A stretch of 64,000 nucleotides of DNA, taken from assembly GCA_036784855.1 (NCBI GenBank), contig JAZDSV010000020.1, positions 62,001-126,000 of the forward strand, written 5' to 3'. The position numbers and the translations under genes were made by a program. Under the pieces are notes generated by a model. It saw only the letters and a list, made by a program, of their open reading frames with translations. It was not told the origin of the DNA and searched no databases. This document shows, piece after piece, positions 59,044 through 64,000 of this stretch (position 1 is its first letter; every line of letters starts with the position of its first letter). Source of the DNA: Aphelidium insulamus (taxonomy: Eukaryota; Aphelidiomycota; Aphelidea; Aphelidiaceae).

Positions 59044-59637
59044 ATGGCATCAAGAAATAAGCGGCCGCCGCCCTCTTACTGGCTGCTGCTGGAGGACGAC
59101 AAGTCTGCGGTGAGTGTCAGATTGTGGCCGCATACATATCACTTGATGGTCATACTCGCAGCACATTCCACCTCTCCCATTCAAGAGGGCCGCGTGGGTG
59201 GCACAGGGCGGCTGGCCAGGCAAGTGGAAGCAGTCCAAGCACATTTTGGCACAGGAGCAGCGTGTCAGCCGCCCCATAGATGAAGCGACATGTAAGTGTG
59301 ATTATATGTAGTCAGCAAGTGCGAGGGGTCTGATATGCGGTGTACAGACGCCAGTATAGAAGCACCGCCATCGCTGCTACCTCGGCAGAAATACTCTGAC
59401 TTGACTGGCCTGGAGGTACGTATGGAATTGCAGCATAGTTAATACTGATATGAACAGGCCAAGTACACGGACCCCAGAACCCATCTGCAGTATCACAGCG
59501 CGGGTTCGTCTAATGTTACATATATGTGCATAGCATGTTGACATGCAGAGGAATATGGAATCATCCACACCAAACTGACGCCGAGCGCGATCTATGGCTA
59601 TCTGGCACTGCGCAATGCACAGCCCACAATAAAGTGA
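59044..59637 (+). CDS. IES6: INO80 complex subunit C (Ies6), YL1-C domain
   Basis: A short multi-exon gene. Exon 1 (59044-59109) reads MASRNKRPPPSYWLLLEDDK. Exon 2 continues HIPPLPFKRAAWVAQGGWPG and KWKQSKHILAQEQRV. The next exons carry the YL1-C hallmark IEAPPSLLPRQKYSDLTGLE followed by AKYTDPRTHLQYHSA, and the last has EEYGIIHTKLTPSAIYGYLA. Ies6/INO80C binds Arp5 and couples ATPase activity to nucleosome remodelling. The APPSxLPxxKYxDxTGLxAxYTDPxT pattern is decisive for the family. The short form without a long N terminus favours Ies6 over Vps72/Swc2. Confidence 0.86.
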
Positions 59638-59657
59638 GAACTAGTCTACATATATTG

Positions 59658-60806
59658 TCATGGTCCGTGGCTGTCTGGGGGACCGCTGGTAGGAGCCGTA
59701 TCCGCGGAGAAGCGTGCCGCGGCAATCTGTCGAAACATCTACGCAGGTATGCATGTAAGTTGCCAGCCACATATATGACCTATTACATACCGCCATGGTT
59801 GCCGCCTCCTTGGCCGAGTGTCGCTGACGGGTTTCGTCCCGCTGCCGCTGCACATCGGCCATCTGCTCCTCGCGTTCCAGGCGCCGGCGTTCCCGGTGTG
59901 CCAGCATTGCGCCGTAACTGTCACTGTGCCCGGCCTTGCCTCCGCCGCCACCAAACAGATCTGCGTCACTGAGCACATCTCCGGTGGCCGCGTCATCCTT
60001 GCTGCCAGCGATTTCACGGCGTTTCTGTCTGTCTAATGCTTTGCGCTCCTGCTGCGCCTCTCTATATATGTGTGACATCGTGCATCCAAGTGCAACGTAC
60101 AGCAAGGTACTTGCCGTCCGGGAGCGGCACGCGGCACCAGCTCGTCCAGGGCCACGGCGTGCTTGCCCGCGTACTCTTTCTGCTGTCGGCGCACCAGCAG
60201 GCGCTCCACATGCTGCCGTTCCACTTCCTCTAGCGGGTCTCGGCGCGCATCCCTGACAGGCACCACGGCCGGCCCATGGATCCGTGGGGGAGGCGTTGTA
60301 GCTGTTGTTGGCTGTGCCGTCGTAGCACCGCCACCAGCGCCACCACGACCATCGATATTATCGTGTGTGAGCGTCTCAGTGGTGTCCAGCGCGGTGCCAA
60401 TGGCCAGCACATCGTCGGCGGTGGCGTGCTGTGCGTGCTGCCAGCGATACGGTGTCCACAGTTGGCGGGCACTCAGCACCTGGCTGGTGACGGCTGCTGG
60501 CAGCGTAGTGACGCCACGCAACTTCTGGCGCCGGCAGTGGCGCTGGTAGCGGTGCACCAGCGCCCGCACCTCGGCCAGGCTCATCTCGTCCAGGCCGAGT
60601 GCCAGGCGGTGGTCGCGGCGCCGGCGCTTGCCGTTGCCATCACGGCGGGAATCCGTCTCCTCGGCCAGCCAGGCGCGTAGCTGCACGTGCACCCTGCCAA
60701 GCGATATGCGTCTGGTGCCACTTCCATACTCGTCGCCATCGTGGCTGTGGTTGTCGTAGTCTGAGTGGTCAGGGTCGACAGCGCCGTCGTCAGAGCCGCG
60801 GTGCAT
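59658..60806 (-). CDS. Uncharacterised basic coiled-coil protein
   Basis: Three exons. The start at MHRGSDDGAV is chosen because the longer ORF begins in a (GT)n-like stretch. Features: an acidic start, RISLGRVHVQLRAWLAEETD, a helical segment (LDEMSLAEVRALVHRYQRHC), LSARQLWTPYRW, then EVERQHVERLLVRRQQKEYA-GKHAVALDELVPRA and a long charged helix (REAQQERKALDRQKRREIAG; AHRERRRLEREEQMADVQRQ). The last exon after 59730 adds MFRQIAAARF and ends at 59658 (phase 0). The KEYAGKHAVALDELVPRA motif looks conserved, but I cannot name the family. No localisation signal beyond basic clusters that could be nuclear. Confidence 0.6.
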
Positions 60807-60882
60807 GGCAACCAGTTGTGGAGTGGACACTGCACACACACACACACCCGGCACAGTGTGTGTTGGTCAACAGAAGCTGGCA

Positions 60883-63800
60883 ATGAGGGCACCGGGTGGC
60901 TGTGTGCTATGGCTGCAATGGCTTCTGCTGCACTTTCTTACAGTAGTGCTGCTGGGCAGCGGCGTGAGCGTGACTGCCAGTCCTGCAGTGGGTGTGACAG
61001 CCACGTGGATCGCCGGGTCCAACTTGACTAATCAGCCGGACGTGTTGGCGCCGGCGGTACTCGCGGCACCCGGAGCACGCACGTGGCACTGCTCGGCCGT
61101 GGTGGGCAGCACGCTCTACCTGCACGGCGGCGTCACATTTACTGGCGCGGGCAAGTCATGAACTTTGTTCTCACTACATGTGTACATACGCCTAAACACA
61201 AAACTGTATAGACGACGTGCTGGGAGACTTTTGGTCCATGGACTTGGTGGCGCTGCAGTGGCGACAGCTAAAGGCCAGCACACCCGCCAACTACTCGACT
61301 ATTGGCGTGGCACTGCCGGCCAACTATCCGGGCTATCTGCGGAGGCACACCTGCACCGTCAGCCCCGCCGACAAGCAACTGTATCTGTTTGGCGGGGCGA
61401 TCTTCAACATGTCGCGTACGTTCAGTCATGTGCTTATTGGGTATTAGTATCTGTATGTAAACATTTAGATCGTATGTACACACTGGTAGTAGTTCTCTAG
61501 TGGTCTGTACTTATCGTAGTATCTTTGCATCTTGTCTGCTAGTTTTGCATACTGCTAGCCATCATATACAAATTAACTGTCCTATATGACCATCACCATG
61601 TTATATATATATATATATATTATAATATATTAACATATAGTTGTCAATTGTATGCCTAATTATATGTTAGTGTCAGGTAGCCGCTATTTATGGAGATACA
61701 ATGCCAGTACCGGGCTGTGGGTGTGGTTGGGTGGCCAGAGTGGACCGCTGGGTCGGTACAACCACGCGATGGCCGCACACCCGATCCTCCCTCTAATTTA
61801 CATTATGGGTGGCGCCACAAGCATCGGTATGTTGGTTGGTTTATTAATTTTGTGTGGCGTTCACCATCTGTATATCCATGTAGGCGCCATGAACGATCTG
61901 TGGCAGTATCACGGCACCAAGCTGCTGTGGACACTGCTGAGTGGGAATGATACCACTCCCAGAACAATGGGTGTGTATGGCGTGCTAGGCGTGAACAATG
62001 TGTCCAACTGTCCCAGCGCACGTACCGGCTTCACAATGGCAGTGGTGTCCCCCTCAAATGGCACATATCAACTGCTCATGTACGGCGGGTTCGGCAGCAC
62101 CACCGACAACACACAAACCAGTTTCCTGAGCGATCTGTGGAGCTTTGACTTGAGTACGGGTCAGGGATGGGTGTGGCTGGATGGGAGTAACAAGGCGATT
62201 AATGTTCAGTCCAAGAAAGGCGTCAGTGGAGTGTTTGACGACATGGCCTATCCCGGTTCAAGGAGTGGCGCCACGCTGGACAACTGGCCCGGCGAGGCGC
62301 TTGTATTTCTTTTTGGTGGTCGCGGCGCTGGAGCGCAGAATAATATCAACTATCTGAGCGACATCTGGCTCTACAACGCCACCTCAAAGCAGTGGTCATG
62401 GTTGAATGGCGATGTCTCGCCGTACTGGAATGGCAATTATGGCACGCTGAATTCGACAAGTGCGGATTCGGCGCCACCGCCCAGGCAGTTTCACTCGACG
62501 GGCACATATACGTCGAATTCGCGCCAGTTGTTGGTCCTGGGCGGCAAGACGGGCATCCTCAGCGATATGACGTACTTGAATGATGTGTGGCTGTTCAACT
62601 TCACCAACCTAAATCTGCCGGGTGCGTCGGTGTTAATGATTACGGTAGAGTTTGCATTCCCGCTTACATGGCTTAGATCCCATACAGACTTCATTGGATA
62701 TTGCTCTGGCCGCACTGACATCCACAAAGACCAGTAGTTCAGTGACGCAGCTAACGACGACGTCGGCAACAACAACGTCCACGGTTTCTTTCTCTACAAC
62801 CCTTAAATCGACAACATCTGCCACTGCCAGCCGAACAAGCCCTGCTACTGCAAGTCCATCATCATCTCAGACCGGCTCTGCTACCAGCAGCACTATCGCC
62901 ACCAGTACTTTATTATCAACATCCCTCAAAAGTAAACCAAGCAGTACAGTTAAAACTAGCTCTCCGTTTACCCTCAGCGTCTCGCCGTCATATCCCACGT
63001 CATCATCATCATCATCATCAATTGTATCATCGTCAACAACTGCATCATTCGAGGAGACTGATGCAACAAGCAGCACCGTTTTATTACAAGAATCGACTGA
63101 CGTTGTGGCGCCAACTACTGATAACTCCAATGAATTTACTTCTAGCACAGAAGAGACGGACTCGACAATTACTGCCACCATATCGCTTATCGAATCTCCA
63201 ACTAGTTTGGGCGGAGGTATGCATGGCTAAGTCGCTTATATCACTTTATTCTGACTCGTTCGTCTCAGTTCAAGCGAACTCCGGACAGGCGTCAGATAAA
63301 ACGCCGTCCAGCTTGATATTCATACTGATAGCTGTTGGTCTGTTGATAATTGCCGCTGTCATTGCGATCCGGATGATCAAGTTGAATGGATTGCCGGCGC
63401 CACTGAACTGGGGCCGACGATCGCTGTCCAAACGGAATAAGGGCGCGTTCCGGTCCAGTGTGGTGCTGATGGAGTTGGCGCGGTCCAATGATGAGCTGGC
63501 TGGTGGTTCGGCACGGCGCACACCAGCTGATGTCAGCGAAGCGGATCTATACCAAGAACAAGGTCCCACGGAGATGAGCATGGTGGTGACTTCATACAGC
63601 GAGCAAGCGAATCGGACAGTCATGCAGAGCGGTGCAGGTCGGTCATTGTGATATATCAATTTCATATTCTCAGGCATTATTAGCGGAAATATCGGTACCT
63701 GGGTTCTTGGAAATGGCTGAGAATCGAGACTTTGTAGTTGCAAAGGTGGCTCCCGTGGGACAAGGCGCTCATGGTTCCATCCTGAAGGGGCGCCTTCTGT

Positions 63801-64000
63801 CAAAGGACGCAGTAACAAGGGCAGGCACCACTATTTGCATAGTCAAGCGCATCAAATGTACGCAAACGTAAGCTCATTTACATACTTTAACATGGACGCA
63901 GTTTCAGAGCCAGACAAGAGCACCGCGGACTCCACGAGGGCGGATGAAATGTGCTCATTCAACCAAGAGGTGGCCATGATGTACTACTTGCGCCAGAATG
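60883..64000 (+). CDS. Kelch-ectodomain transmembrane protein kinase, 3' end outside window
   Basis: Signal peptide (LWLQWLLLHFLTVVLLGSGV) from the ATG at 60883. Kelch-type blades follow: TLYLHGGVTFTGADDVLGDF, KQLYLFGGAIFNMS, PLIYIMGGATSIGAMNDLWQ, QLLMYGGFGS...FLSDLWSFD, ALVFLFGGRGAG...YLSDIWLYN and QLLVLGGKTG...YLNDVWLFN. A Ser/Thr-rich stalk of about 180 residues comes next, then one TM helix (LIFILIAVGLLIIAAVIAI) and a basic juxtamembrane region. From 63674 a protein-kinase domain begins: glycine loop VGQGAHGSIL, lysine in CIVKRIK, and a helix-C candidate (FNQEVAMMYYLRQN) cut by the window end. Intron 1 has a GC donor (G|GCAAGT at 61151). The architecture is that of a receptor kinase. Ligand and kinase class (Tyr or Ser/Thr) cannot be told. 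Confidence 0.82.
61604..61635. repeat. (TA)n tract in a kelch-kinase intron
   Basis: A TA-rich microsatellite lies within the unusually long (about 250-nt) second intron, between the exon ending near 61420 and the next exon near 61676. Confidence 0.8.

Overview
The window is eukaryotic nuclear DNA from a compact, intron-rich genome. Genes lie on both strands, often under 300 bp apart. Introns are mostly 43-90 nt with GTAAG- or GTACGT-type donors. Several conserved genes carry fungal or opisthokont features: an HDAC1/Rpd3 deacetylase, a Mei2-type RNA-binding protein, an Mtf2-like mitochondrial protein, a Nop6-like RRM protein, Ltv1, Vac1/Pep7 and Tpa1/OGFOD1. APC7 and complex I subunit NDUFA12 are also present; both are absent from budding yeast. 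Together they suggest an early-diverging fungus or close relative. The species cannot be fixed from sequence alone.

Left part (1-15 kb): the Vac1/Rabenosyn-like FYVE gene runs off the left edge. It is followed by predicted secreted proteins: a 12-cysteine peptide, two ankyrin-like proteins and one unknown. A 68-bp minisatellite lies beside them. Then come a six-exon SRPK kinase, a secreted Gly/Ala/Pro-rich protein with a basic core, an F-box/ankyrin protein, an Mtf2-like mitochondrial protein, and a small Ser-rich paralog pair.

Middle (15-45 kb): a 3,175-residue TOM1/HUWE1-type protein ends before any HECT domain. It converges on a Mei2-like gene. Next are two secreted proteins, PRPF38B, a DFxDF-repeat trafficking-adaptor-like protein with a frame break, another small secreted protein, a steroid-reductase-like membrane enzyme, a Nop6-like protein, the first of four secreted cysteine-rich paralogs, OGFOD1/Tpa1, APC7 and LTV1.

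Right part (45-64 kb): three more secreted cysteine-rich paralogs stand in tandem with CCAAT-rich promoters. They are followed by a PTGR3/ZADH2-like reductase with AP-1/Yap-type upstream sites, NDUFA12, an RRM-only PPIE relative, an RFX factor, HDAC1/Rpd3, a PQ-loop membrane gene with a broken paralog beside it, INO80C/Ies6, an uncharacterised coiled-coil protein, and a kelch-TM-kinase receptor that runs off the right edge.

The housekeeping genes form no operon-like pathway. The unusual layer is about a dozen signal-peptide genes scattered among them, many with CCAAT/ATTGG motifs upstream. The strongest leads are the HECT-less TOM1 protein, the kelch receptor kinase, the secreted cysteine-rich family, the secreted ankyrin protein with GCPWD repeats, and recurrent GC-AG introns.
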